Origin: DATIKM01 sp035477595
GTDB lineage: Bacteria > Armatimonadota > Chthonomonadetes > Chthonomonadales > CAJBBX01
Reading direction: 5' to 3'
Assembly: GCA_035477595.1 (NCBI GenBank)
Contig: DATIKM010000042.1
Location: forward strand, 1-61,652
Length of the DNA: 61,652 nucleotides
Both the position numbers and the translations under genes were made by a program. The notes beneath the pieces were generated by a model. That model saw only the letters and a list, made by a program, of their open reading frames with translations. It was not told the origin of the DNA and ran no database searches. Position 1 is the first letter of the stretch; each line of letters starts with the position of its first letter. Shown piece after piece: positions 52,079-60,407 of the stretch.

Positions 52079-53353
52079 CTATCTCCTTGCCAACTGCTCA
52101 ACCTCGCACCGCTCGATGACGGCGCCAAGGCTGCGCAACTTTGGTACGAGGTCCGCGTACCCACGGTCGATGTGCTCGACGCCGGACACCTCAGTGTCGC
52201 CTTCGGCTGCCATTCCCGCACAGATCAGAGCCGCGCCCGCGCGCAGGTCGGTGGCGGTCACCGGTGCTCCCGTGAGGCGGCTAACCCCGCGGATGACGGC
52301 GGTCCGTCCCTCGACCCGAACATCGGAGCCCATCCGGTTGAGCTCATTCGCGTACCGGAACCGGCTCTCATAGACGGTCTCGGTGATCACGGACGTACCG
52401 TCCGCGATGCTCAGCATAGCGGCGAAAGGCTGCTGCATGTCGGTCGGGAATCCCGGGTGCGGCATCGTCTTGATGTTCACTGCGCGAGGTCGGCCCTCCG
52501 CACTTACGCGGACACCGTCGGTGGCTTCCCGCACCTCGACGCCCGCCTCCCGTAGCTTGCGGGTGAAGGGCCTCAGGTGGTCCGCAGTGGCGTGTCGGAT
52601 GAACACATCACCGCCCGTGATGGCAGCGGCCACTGCGTATGTGCCAGCCTCCATGCGATCGGGAATAATGGAATACTCCCCGCCGCTGAGGCGCTCGACG
52701 CCCCGTACAGTGATGGTGGTCGAGCCTGCGCCTGTTACCTCTGCGCCCAGAACGCGTAGGAACTCGGCGGTGTCCACAACCTCGGGCTCCGTAGCGCAGT
52801 TCTCGATGATCGTGACGCCGTCCGCGAGGCATGCGGCGGTCATCAGGTGCTGCGTCGCGCCTGCGCTCTGGAAGTCAAGATAGATGCTGGCGCCGATCAG
52901 TCGGTGAGTCGAGGCGGTGTAGACCCCGTGCTCCACCTGGATATCGGCGCCGAGCTGCCGGAGCCCGTCGATGTGAAAGTTGACCGGACGGGCGCCTATG
53001 TCGCATCCGCCGGGCACCGGCACCCGCGCAAACCCGAATCGCGCCAGCAGTGGCCCCAGCACGCTGAAGGAGGCGCGCATCATGCGGACGAGCTCATACG
53101 GGGCTTCGAGACAGTGCACGTTCCGTGCGTCGATTCGAATGGTCTCCGGTCCGACGAAGGTGGTGGCGGCGCCGAGGCCGTTCAGCAGGTCCACCATCGT
53201 CTCGATGTCGCCGATCCGGGGGATGTTGTGGAGTGTGACGGTACCATCGGCCAGCATGGCGCCTGCCATGATCGCCAGGGTCGCGTTCTTGCTCCCGCCG
53301 GTGGCAACCGAGCCACACAGCGGCTTTCCACCGACAATGCGCACTTTGTCCAA
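52079..53353 (-). CDS. murA: UDP-N-acetylglucosamine 1-carboxyvinyltransferase
   Basis: A 424-residue enzyme that adds enolpyruvate from PEP to UDP-GlcNAc, the first committed peptidoglycan step. Lys22 (GGSKNATL) and the active-site loop PGGCDIGARPV with Cys117 are intact; the Cys predicts fosfomycin sensitivity of the enzyme by family knowledge. Start: TTG 53353, giving the usual DKVRIVGGKPL opening. Its promoter lies at the end of lnt. Confidence 0.94.
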   Translation of the reverse strand: MDKVRIVGGKPLCGSVATGGSKNATLAIMAGAMLADGTVTLHNIPRIGDIETMVDLLNGLGAATTFVGPETIRIDARNVHCLEAPYELVRMMRASFSVLGPLLARFGFARVPVPGGCDIGARPVNFHIDGLRQLGADIQVEHGVYTASTHRLIGASIYLDFQSAGATQHLMTAACLADGVTIIENCATEPEVVDTAEFLRVLGAEVTGAGSTTITVRGVERLSGGEYSIIPDRMEAGTYAVAAAITGGDVFIRHATADHLRPFTRKLREAGVEVREATDGVRVSAEGRPRAVNIKTMPHPGFPTDMQQPFAAMLSIADGTSVITETVYESRFRYANELNRMGSDVRVEGRTAVIRGVSRLTGAPVTATDLRAGAALICAGMAAEGDTEVSGVEHIDRGYADLVPKLRSLGAVIERCEVEQLARR

Positions 53354-53538
53354 GTCTGGGCCGCCCTGTGGTCGGAATGTCAGCGGAACGCCGCGTTGGA
53401 AGGCGTACCGGCGCGGAGGGGCGACGGGCGGACTGCCGAGCGACCCGCCCGCGGCGGCTCCCCGGCGACTCACCGCCGGCAGCACCAGGGGCAACGATGC
53501 GCCGACGCAGGAGGATCGCCCACCATCACGTCGTCCAC

Positions 53539-53568
53539 AGTATACTGCGCTGTCTGCCTCGGGGTCAA
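53539..53568 (-). promoter_or_regulatory. murA-mreB promoter
   Basis: Minus-strand TTGACC (53568-53563), an 18-bp spacer and TATACT (53544-53539). Its -35 lies on the last codon of the co-directional lnt gene. The start near 53532 leaves a 179-nt leader in which I see no recognised riboswitch. Confidence 0.72.
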
Positions 53569-55178
53569 CGCCGTGGTCGGCCCCACGCAGGAAGGAGTCC
53601 CATCGCCAGCAGGGCAATGCAGAGCGTGAGCAGTGGGGCGTTCCCCCACAGCAGGTAGGGTGTGCGATCGGTTCGCGGCGTCACGGACGTCGTCAGGAGC
53701 CCTAGCTCGTAGGGTGGCAGGCGCTCGATGCGTCCGTACGGGCTGATCGATGCCGTTGGGCCCGTCAGGCCGGCCACAACCATCGGTCGTCGCATCTCCA
53801 CGGAGCGGAACACCGTGATCGCGAGGTGCTGCTCAAGCGCCGAGGACCTCCCGGCCCACGAGTCGTTCGTCAGGTTCAGCAGGAGGGTCGCGCCGCGAGC
53901 CGTGGATCGTCGTGCTAGCGCCGGGATGACGGACTCAAAGCAGATGAGGGCGCCGATCCGGAGCCCATCGATGAGAAGCACCCCGTCGCTGGTCCCGGCG
54001 ACGTCGTCCTCCACGAAGCGGAACCAGCGCTCGAGCGGCACGAACAGCCAGCGCGCGGGCGTCCACTCACCGAACGGCACGAGATGTCGCTTGTCGTACC
54101 GCGCCACTATCTCGCCCCGAGGGCTCATGACGAATGCAGAGTTCGTCGGTCGTCCATCCGGCGTGGCTCCACCCGAGCCGATGATCTGCCAGGCCCTCGT
54201 CAGTCTGGCCGCCTCCGCGAAGAGCGACTTTTCCGTGAGGTCGCCCGCCACATCCTCGGCGGAGCTCTCTGGCCAGGCCACCACAAACGGTCGGTCCGGG
54301 GCGGCGCGCGTCGGGAGAACGACCACGGCCTCTCGGCGCGCAATGTGCCCCTCCACACCCAAGGGATTCGTGTTCACGTTGGGCTGCATGGCGGTGATGC
54401 GGATGGGAGGCAGCGCATCAGCGTGCCGACCATCGCCGTCCGCCAGAGAGACCCAGCCATAGGTCAGCAGACAGCCGACCGCGCCGACGGGCACTGCGGC
54501 CCTGAGGGCTTGTACGAGGCGTGCGCCGTTGCCTGGCCGCGCTGCCAGCCAGATGCTGGCGTTCGACAACACGATGCAGAAGGAGATGAGGCCGGCGCCC
54601 ATGAGCGATGCGGCCTGGATCACGGGGAGCACTTCGTACTGCGTGTGGGAGAGGAGGCACCACGGCATGGCGAGGGCCCCGAGGGTGCGCGCCCACTCCA
54701 TCAGGGTCCAGCTCGCCGCGAGTGCGAGGGCAGCGCGCAGGCCGGGCCGCTGGCAGATGCGCCAGGCCAGCGCGCCCCATGCGGCGTACCAGAGCCCCTG
54801 AATCCCGCACAGGAGCACCCAGGCGACCCAGCCGATCGGCGACTGAAGGAAGCTGGCTACCGATACTCCGATCCACGGCACGCAGACCGCCCAGGTCGCC
54901 ACGCCGAAAGCGTACGCGGGGACGACCGCTTGCCGCATCCCCGTGCAGCGGGCCAGCGCCGCAAGGAGTGGCGCCAGGACCACCCAGCTCAGCCACCAGG
55001 CGCCGACAGGCGGAAACGCAAGGGACGCGAGGAGACCGCAGGCGGCCGCCACGGCAACGCGGCGCGCCTGAGTGCCGAGGAGCGCGTCGGTTATACTGGT
55101 GATGGGTACGCGACCGGAACTCTGGGGCGCCCCATCGCGCCCGCCGTTGCCTGGATCGTGGGGTAGGGAGGGATGCAT
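53565..55178 (-). CDS. lnt: apolipoprotein N-acyltransferase
   Basis: A 537-residue enzyme that adds the third acyl chain to lipoproteins, indicating a diderm-type pathway. About six N-terminal helices are followed by a nitrilase-like domain with the Glu-Lys-Cys triad visible in AWPESSAED, KRHLVPFGE and ICFES. NLTNDSWAG is conserved. ATG 55178 lacks a ribosome site and overlaps the start of the divergent lipoprotein gene, so the true start may be internal; the first helix begins near residue 40. Confidence 0.9.
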   Translation of the reverse strand: MHPSLPHDPGNGGRDGAPQSSGRVPITSITDALLGTQARRVAVAAACGLLASLAFPPVGAWWLSWVVLAPLLAALARCTGMRQAVVPAYAFGVATWAVCVPWIGVSVASFLQSPIGWVAWVLLCGIQGLWYAAWGALAWRICQRPGLRAALALAASWTLMEWARTLGALAMPWCLLSHTQYEVLPVIQAASLMGAGLISFCIVLSNASIWLAARPGNGARLVQALRAAVPVGAVGCLLTYGWVSLADGDGRHADALPPIRITAMQPNVNTNPLGVEGHIARREAVVVLPTRAAPDRPFVVAWPESSAEDVAGDLTEKSLFAEAARLTRAWQIIGSGGATPDGRPTNSAFVMSPRGEIVARYDKRHLVPFGEWTPARWLFVPLERWFRFVEDDVAGTSDGVLLIDGLRIGALICFESVIPALARRSTARGATLLLNLTNDSWAGRSSALEQHLAITVFRSVEMRRPMVVAGLTGPTASISPYGRIERLPPYELGLLTTSVTPRTDRTPYLLWGNAPLLTLCIALLAMGLLPAWGRPRR

Positions 55179-55965
55179 GGTGTCTCGTCGAGGGCGTCAA
55201 GCTCGCTTGGCTGCAATGACGGCCGTCCTGGCCAGTCTGGCTGTGGCGGCAGGCTGTGCACGGACGCCCCAGGACGTAGAGGCGGGCACTCGCCTGATCG
55301 TGCAACTGCGGTTCGCAGGACCCGTTAACGACAACTACCACTACTACGTGCTGATCCGCAACGCGGCGGACCCTCTCGGCCAGAACGGCCCGATTCCGGT
55401 CATCGAACCACCCTACGGCAACGGGTTCGCCACGGGCCGCAACACGGCGACGGCGGGGTTCACGGACTTCGTGGAGTACGGTCGCGGTCAGCCTCAGCCC
55501 ATGGCTTCCGGTTACGGAGTGTACCACGTCCCTCGCGGGGTGCTCGGCGACCCGAACCGGGGCGTCTTTGTGGCCCGCGGCGAGCCGGACTCCGCGCACC
55601 CTCCGCTCGGCGGCACCACGCTCCGCTTCGAACTGGGGCTGGATAGGCTGGCCCCCGATGCCGGTGAGCCGGACCCAAACGACGGACAGACGCCGCGATT
55701 CCTCCAGGTCAACGTCGTTGCCACCACGACCAGGCCGTCGAACCCAGTCGTTATTGATCCGGACAAGGTCGTGGACGCATTCGGCGACCGAACGAGCCTC
55801 GGCAGTGGGTTCATCACGCTCGACACTGCGCAGGCCGGGCGCGTCTACCAGAGCAACCAGACGCCCGGCGACCCTTTCTTCGAGCCGGAAGGAGACCCTT
55901 ACCCCTCCGACAGGGACCCTGCCATTGACCTGGTGGCGTGGAGCATCGAGATCGCTCAGCGGTAG
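55177..55965 (+). CDS. lipoprotein of unknown function
   Basis: A 262-residue predicted lipoprotein: RRGRQARLAAM start, hydrophobic stretch and lipobox VAAGC with Cys near 25. The mature part is beta-rich with many Gly, Pro and Asp residues (VNDNYHYYVLIRNAAD; FVEYGRGQPQPM). No family recognised. ATG 55177 has GGGAGGG upstream; a TATACT at 55092-55097 may be its -10. It is divergent from lnt with start codons overlapping. Confidence 0.65.
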   Translation: MVSRRGRQARLAAMTAVLASLAVAAGCARTPQDVEAGTRLIVQLRFAGPVNDNYHYYVLIRNAADPLGQNGPIPVIEPPYGNGFATGRNTATAGFTDFVEYGRGQPQPMASGYGVYHVPRGVLGDPNRGVFVARGEPDSAHPPLGGTTLRFELGLDRLAPDAGEPDPNDGQTPRFLQVNVVATTTRPSNPVVIDPDKVVDAFGDRTSLGSGFITLDTAQAGRVYQSNQTPGDPFFEPEGDPYPSDRDPAIDLVAWSIEIAQR

Positions 55966-56133
55966 AGCGCGGGTTGCGGGCGGCCCGCCTGCGCCACAGG
56001 GCGGCTGTGGCCACACGTCGCTCCTCGGCGGTTTCCCGGCTGGCCGGCGCCCTGAGCGCGCGGCACGGCGCGTTCAGCTTGCTGGCGCACGCATGTGGGC
56101 CTCGGGTACACGGCCGGCTCGTCTGGCTCCGGT

Positions 56134-56163
56134 TTGACAGCCTCTCGGCGCGCTCGCTATACT
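56134..56163 (+). promoter_or_regulatory. promoter of the arabinokinase-like / sugar-binding operon
   Basis: TTGACA (56134-56139), an 18-bp spacer and TATACT (56158-56163), with a start near 56170, 28 bases before the ATG and its AGGGGG site. Confidence 0.78.
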
Positions 56164-56197
56164 CGGCCCGGCATTCCACGGAACAGGGGGCTGGCGC

Positions 56198-57601
56198 ATG
56201 GGGATCAGTACGTCGCCCGTTGCCGACTACCAGCGCGGCGCGTTCGACAAGGTTGTGGCGCAGGCGCGCGAGGACGGGTGGCTCAACGGCGCCGAAGTCG
56301 TATGTGCGCGCTCTCCGGGCCGCCTCGATGTGATGGGTGGCGTCAGCGACTACCAGGGCGCTATCGTCCTTGAGGGAACCCTGCAGGAGGCCAGTCTTGC
56401 CGCCGTGCAGGAGCGGGACGACGGCGCGATCTGCGTGAGGTCGGTCGGCGTGCGAGACGACGGCCTCGATGAGGAGGCCTTGATCGAGGTAGCCGACCTG
56501 GTGGACTGCGGGGTGGCGGTGCCGTTCGATCAGGCAGCGGCCCGGCTGCGCACTCCGCCCTCGTCTCGCTGGACTGGCTATGTCGCTGGCTGCGTCCACG
56601 TTCTGGTCCTCTCCGGATGGCTGCAGCCGGAGCGCCTCAGCGGATTGAACATCCTGCTGTCAAGCAACGTGCCCCTCGGAGCAGGCGTGTCGTCGTCGGC
56701 CGCCATCGAGGTCTCGACGATGCACGCGCTCTGCGGGCTCTACGGCCTTACGATGGACGGCGTGGAGCTTGCGCGGCTGTGCCAGCTCGTCGAGAATCGT
56801 GTGGTGGGCGCCCCGTGCGGCATCATGGACCAGGTGACATCGGCCCTCGGCAGGGATGGGTATCTGGTCGTGCTGAAGTGCCAGCCGCACGACGTGCTGG
56901 GCCACCAGGCGGTTCCGCCCGGCTGGCGCGTGCTGGGGATCGACTCCCGGGTCAAGCATTCGGTGGGTGGCGGCAACTACACACACGCGCGCGTGGCCTC
57001 GTTTATGGCGCTGGGCGTGGTCCAGGCGCTGTCCCAGGAGACGTGGGGCGGGTACCTCTGCAACATCGCCCCTGAGACCTGGTCGGGTTGGAGGGAGCGC
57101 GTTCCGGAGTCCCTGACCGGCGCCGAGTACCTGCGGCAATACGGAGGGTGGACGGACCCGGTGACGGCCATCGACCCCGAGCAGACCTATCGGGTCCGTG
57201 ACGCCGCGGAGCATCACATCGTGGTGAACGACCGCGTTCGGGAGTTTTTGGCGCTCATGCAGTGCGCGGGCGAGGGATCGGACCAGCAGTTGCTCAAGGA
57301 GGCCGGAGCGCTGATGCTGGACACGCACCGCAGCTACTCGGACCGCATCGGTCTCGGCTCGGAGGAGACCGATCTGATCGCCGACCTTGCCTTGGAGCGC
57401 GGGCCGTCGGGCGGCCTCTACGGCGCGCGCATCACCGGCGGAGGATCGGGGGGAACCGTGGCTGTTCTGGCCTCCGGGCCGCGCGTGGAGGAGAGTGTGG
57501 CAGCAGTCGTTGACGCATACCGTGCGAGAACCGGCATAGAGCCCGGCATCATGGCGGGCAGCTCGCCGGGGGCGCTGCAGTTCGGGCACTGGCGCATCTG
57601 A
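56198..57601 (+). CDS. GHMP kinase resembling L-arabinokinase / galactokinase
   Basis: A 467-residue GHMP kinase. The sugar-binding motif reads SPGRLDVMGGVSDY (39-52) where galactokinases have PGRVNLIGEHTDY; MGG with S/A-DY is characteristic of plant L-arabinokinase. The ATP loop PLGAGVSSSAAIEV, ENRVVGAPCGIMDQ and ARITGGGSGGTV are all intact and again closest to that group as I recall it. It probably phosphorylates the anomeric carbon of L-arabinose or a related sugar. The next gene, 35 bases on, is a sugar-binding lipoprotein, so uptake and activation seem coupled. Confidence 0.8.
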   Translation: MGISTSPVADYQRGAFDKVVAQAREDGWLNGAEVVCARSPGRLDVMGGVSDYQGAIVLEGTLQEASLAAVQERDDGAICVRSVGVRDDGLDEEALIEVADLVDCGVAVPFDQAAARLRTPPSSRWTGYVAGCVHVLVLSGWLQPERLSGLNILLSSNVPLGAGVSSSAAIEVSTMHALCGLYGLTMDGVELARLCQLVENRVVGAPCGIMDQVTSALGRDGYLVVLKCQPHDVLGHQAVPPGWRVLGIDSRVKHSVGGGNYTHARVASFMALGVVQALSQETWGGYLCNIAPETWSGWRERVPESLTGAEYLRQYGGWTDPVTAIDPEQTYRVRDAAEHHIVVNDRVREFLALMQCAGEGSDQQLLKEAGALMLDTHRSYSDRIGLGSEETDLIADLALERGPSGGLYGARITGGGSGGTVAVLASGPRVEESVAAVVDAYRARTGIEPGIMAGSSPGALQFGHWRI

Positions 57602-57636
57602 CGCGTCGGAGCGGTTGTGGAGCGGAGGGAATCACG

Positions 57637-58653
57637 ATGACTCGATGGCAGAGGAGCGCAGGTCTCCTGACGGCGGCGTTTGTGGCAGCCGTGGGGCTTG
57701 CCGGCTGCAGGGGAGCCCAGCAGGGGACCGCTGACGCGGGCGCCGGCGGCGGTGGCGGAGGCGGTACCCACTACACGATCGCCGTCATCCCCAAGGGCAC
57801 CAGCCAGTCGTTCTGGAAGGCAGTAAAGGCAGGCGCCGATGCCGCTGCGGCGGAGGCGGGCAATGTGACGATCGACTGGAACGGGCCGGCGGCCGAGACG
57901 GACGTAGACGGCCAGATACGCATCATCCAGAACGCCATATCACGGCGGGTGAGCGCCATTGTGCTTGCGGCCTGCAACGCCAACAGCGCGGTGCGGTATG
58001 TGGAGCAGGCTCAGCAGCAGAACATCCCGGTGATTACGATCGACTCCGGCATTACGCCCGACATCAGCCTGGCCTATCTCGCGACGGACAACGTGAAGGG
58101 CGGCCAGGTGGCGGCGGACGCGCTGGCCGAACTGATCGGTGGGAAGGGGAAGGTGGGCTGCATCCCGTTCGTGAAGGGGGCGGCATCGTCCGACCAGCGG
58201 GAGCAGGGGTTCCGCGATGGGCTGAAGCGCCATCCCGACGTCGAGCTCGTGCGCGTCCTCTACTCGGACGCTGACGTGTCCATTGCCATGGACCGGGCCA
58301 AGTCCATGATGGCCTCGGTGCCGGACCTCGCGGGCATCTTCGCGGCCAACCAGGCCAGCGCCGAGGGTGCGATTCAGGCCGTCGAGCAGCTCGGCAAGGC
58401 AGGGAAGGTGAAGCTTGTATGTTTCGACGCCTCGGAGGCGCAGATCAGGGCGCTCCGAGCCGGAACAGTGCAGGCGCTCATCGTGCAGGACCCGTTCAGA
58501 ATGGGCTACGAGGGCGTTAGGACGGCGCTCCGCGCCGTGCGAGGTGAGAGGATCGAGCCGAGGATCATCGATACGGGCGTCACCAAGGTGACCATGGAAA
58601 ACATCGACACCCCCGAGGTCCAGAGGCTGCTCAACCCTGAAGGCGTGAGGTAG
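57637..58653 (+). CDS. sugar ABC transporter substrate-binding lipoprotein
   Basis: A 338-residue predicted lipoprotein with lipobox LAGC (Cys near 24) and a Gly-rich linker. The mature part is an RbsB/Peripla_BP_4 protein: TIAVIPKGTSQSFWKAV, GNVTIDWNGPAAETD and IPVITIDSGI. Ligand probably a pentose or hexose, possibly the substrate of the upstream kinase. No permease or ATPase follows; the permease at 15154 could serve it, but that is speculation. It differs clearly from the lipoprotein at 14052. Confidence 0.85.
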   Translation: MTRWQRSAGLLTAAFVAAVGLAGCRGAQQGTADAGAGGGGGGGTHYTIAVIPKGTSQSFWKAVKAGADAAAAEAGNVTIDWNGPAAETDVDGQIRIIQNAISRRVSAIVLAACNANSAVRYVEQAQQQNIPVITIDSGITPDISLAYLATDNVKGGQVAADALAELIGGKGKVGCIPFVKGAASSDQREQGFRDGLKRHPDVELVRVLYSDADVSIAMDRAKSMMASVPDLAGIFAANQASAEGAIQAVEQLGKAGKVKLVCFDASEAQIRALRAGTVQALIVQDPFRMGYEGVRTALRAVRGERIEPRIIDTGVTKVTMENIDTPEVQRLLNPEGVR

Positions 58654-58669
58654 CCCCGGGGACGCCGGG

Positions 58670-59755
58670 CTACAGCTCGATTAGGTCGGTGGAGGCCCGC
58701 GTGAGCACACGCGGGCCTTCTGCACCCACGAGCACATCCTGCTCTATGCGGACGCCGCCGAGATCGGGCAGGTAGATGCCGGGCTCTACAGTGGTCACCA
58801 TGCCTGCCGCCAGCACGGTGGTGCTGCGCGCGCTGAGTGTTGGGCCATCGTGAACAGCCAGCCCGATGCTGTGCCCGAGCCCGTGGCCGAAGTAGTCGCC
58901 GAATCCCGCATCCGCGATGTGCTGGCGGGCCACGGCGTCCACGTCCCTGCCAGCCACCCCTGCCGCGATGGCGTCCACGGAGCGCTCCAGGGCCTCGCGG
59001 ACCACCCCGTAGATGAGGCGCTGCTCGTCGTCAGCCTTGCCGACCACGAACGTGCGCGTGATGTCGGAGCAGTAGCCGTCCACGCGGGCGCCGAAGTCGA
59101 GGAGCACCAGGTCGCCGTGGGCGACGGTCTGCGGTCCCGGCCGTCCGTGCGGGAGCGCCGTCCGCCTGCCGGTGAGCACGATGGAGGGGAAGGCCACCTC
59201 GGCGCCGCACGTTCGGCGGATGAACCACTCGAGCTCGAGCATCAGGTCGCGCTCGGAGACGCCCGGACAGATGAGCGGCACGAGGTGATCGATCGCCCGG
59301 TCCGCGATGTGGCAAGCGGACTCGATGGAGTGGAGCTCGCCGGCGTCTTTCACCAGCCGCAACTGGTCCACCAGGCTGTCGGTCGGCTGAAGCGTGGCGC
59401 CATCGCCCAGCGCATCGGCGTAGGCGCCGTGCAGGTGCACGCTGACCCTCGACGCCTCGAAGCCGATGCGGTGGGCGTCGCAGCCCTTCAGCACCTCCGC
59501 GATCTCGTCCGGCGCACTCGACCGCAGCGTGACGAGCTCGAGACCGTCGCACTCTGAGCGCGCCTGCTCGGCGTACCGGGAATCGGTCGCGAAGACCGCA
59601 CGGTCCTGGCTCACGAGCACGAAGCCGCTTGAGCCCGTGAACCCGCTCAGCCACGCGACGTTCGTAATGTCCGTGAGGAGGAGTGCCGGAAGATCCACGT
59701 CGGTCATCCGCGCTCGGACCGCCGCCAGGCGTGCTGCGCGTGTCTCCGCGGTCAT
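58670..59755 (-). CDS. M24-family Xaa-Pro aminopeptidase
   Basis: A 361-residue metallopeptidase that removes N-terminal residues before proline. The N-terminal creatinase-like domain (TDITNVAWLSGFTGS) is followed by the pita-bread fold with all metal ligands: LLDFGARVDGYCSDITRTF (two Asp), GHGLGHSIGLAVHD (His), TVEPGIY (Glu) and GGVRIEQD (Glu). ATG 59755 overlaps the aroQ stop (TGATG). An M24 peptidase next to aroQ is a common bacterial arrangement. Confidence 0.92.
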   Translation of the reverse strand: MTAETRAARLAAVRARMTDVDLPALLLTDITNVAWLSGFTGSSGFVLVSQDRAVFATDSRYAEQARSECDGLELVTLRSSAPDEIAEVLKGCDAHRIGFEASRVSVHLHGAYADALGDGATLQPTDSLVDQLRLVKDAGELHSIESACHIADRAIDHLVPLICPGVSERDLMLELEWFIRRTCGAEVAFPSIVLTGRRTALPHGRPGPQTVAHGDLVLLDFGARVDGYCSDITRTFVVGKADDEQRLIYGVVREALERSVDAIAAGVAGRDVDAVARQHIADAGFGDYFGHGLGHSIGLAVHDGPTLSARSTTVLAAGMVTTVEPGIYLPDLGGVRIEQDVLVGAEGPRVLTRASTDLIEL

Positions 59756-60204
59756 CACCGGCGGCTGTCGTCGACCACTGTGCGGGCCGCATTGAGGGCG
59801 AGGAGGTAGCTGTTCGAGGCGAACCCGATGATCTGGCCCGTGCACACAGGCGAGATCACCGAGTGACGCCGCCACTCCTCGCGCCCGTGAACGTTCGTCA
59901 GATGAACCTCGATGGCAGGCAGCCGCACGGCCGCGATGGCGTCGCGAATCGCGTAGCTGTAGTGCGTGTAGGCGCCGGGGTTGATGATGATCGCGTCCGC
60001 CCAGGGCAGCGCTTCGTGGATCGCATCAACGATCTGGCCCTCCGAGTTCGACTGCATAATGCGGGTCTCGATGTCGAGCCCGCGTGCATGCTCCTTGATG
60101 CGGATATTGAGCTCGTCGAAGGTGTCCTGCCCGTAGAACTCGGGCTCACGCTGGCCCAGCAGGTTTATGTTCGGACCGTGGATCACGTAGACCTTGAGGG
60201 TCAT
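59755..60204 (-). CDS. aroQ: type II 3-dehydroquinate dehydratase
   Basis: A 149-residue enzyme of the shikimate pathway (dehydroquinate to dehydroshikimate). HGPNINLLGQREPEFYG with catalytic Tyr24, the NPGAYTHYS substrate loop and EVHLTNVHGRE with the catalytic His are intact. ATG 60204 follows GGGAG and overlaps the Trm112-like stop (ATGA). The length is typical. Confidence 0.95.
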   Translation of the reverse strand: MTLKVYVIHGPNINLLGQREPEFYGQDTFDELNIRIKEHARGLDIETRIMQSNSEGQIVDAIHEALPWADAIIINPGAYTHYSYAIRDAIAAVRLPAIEVHLTNVHGREEWRRHSVISPVCTGQIIGFASNSYLLALNAARTVVDDSRR

Positions 60205-60407
60205 TGAGCGCTCCCAGCCGTGTCGCCGCTGACCGACCGCTCGGGCATGATCGCGGATTCGACCAGCATGTCGGGTATTCCATCGCGGATCGGGTAGGCG
60301 CGTCCGCACGCATCGCAGCGGAGGGTCTCGCCCTCCAGGCGGACCGGTGGCCGCTCATCGCACGCGGGACACGCCAGCACATCGAGCAACTTCGGGTCGA
60401 TCATCAT
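60201..60407 (-). CDS. Trm112-like zinc-binding protein (UPF0434/YcaR type)
   Basis: A 68-residue protein. IDPKLLDVLACPAC and LRCDACGRAYPIRDGIPDML give the two Cys pairs and the closing IPDML typical of the family. In eukaryotes Trm112 activates methyltransferases; the bacterial role is unsettled. ATG 60407 overlaps the glycosyltransferase stop (ATGA) and has AAGGTGG nearby; ATG 60404 is equally possible. Confidence 0.85.
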   Translation of the reverse strand: MMIDPKLLDVLACPACDERPPVRLEGETLRCDACGRAYPIRDGIPDMLVESAIMPERSVSGDTAGSAQ

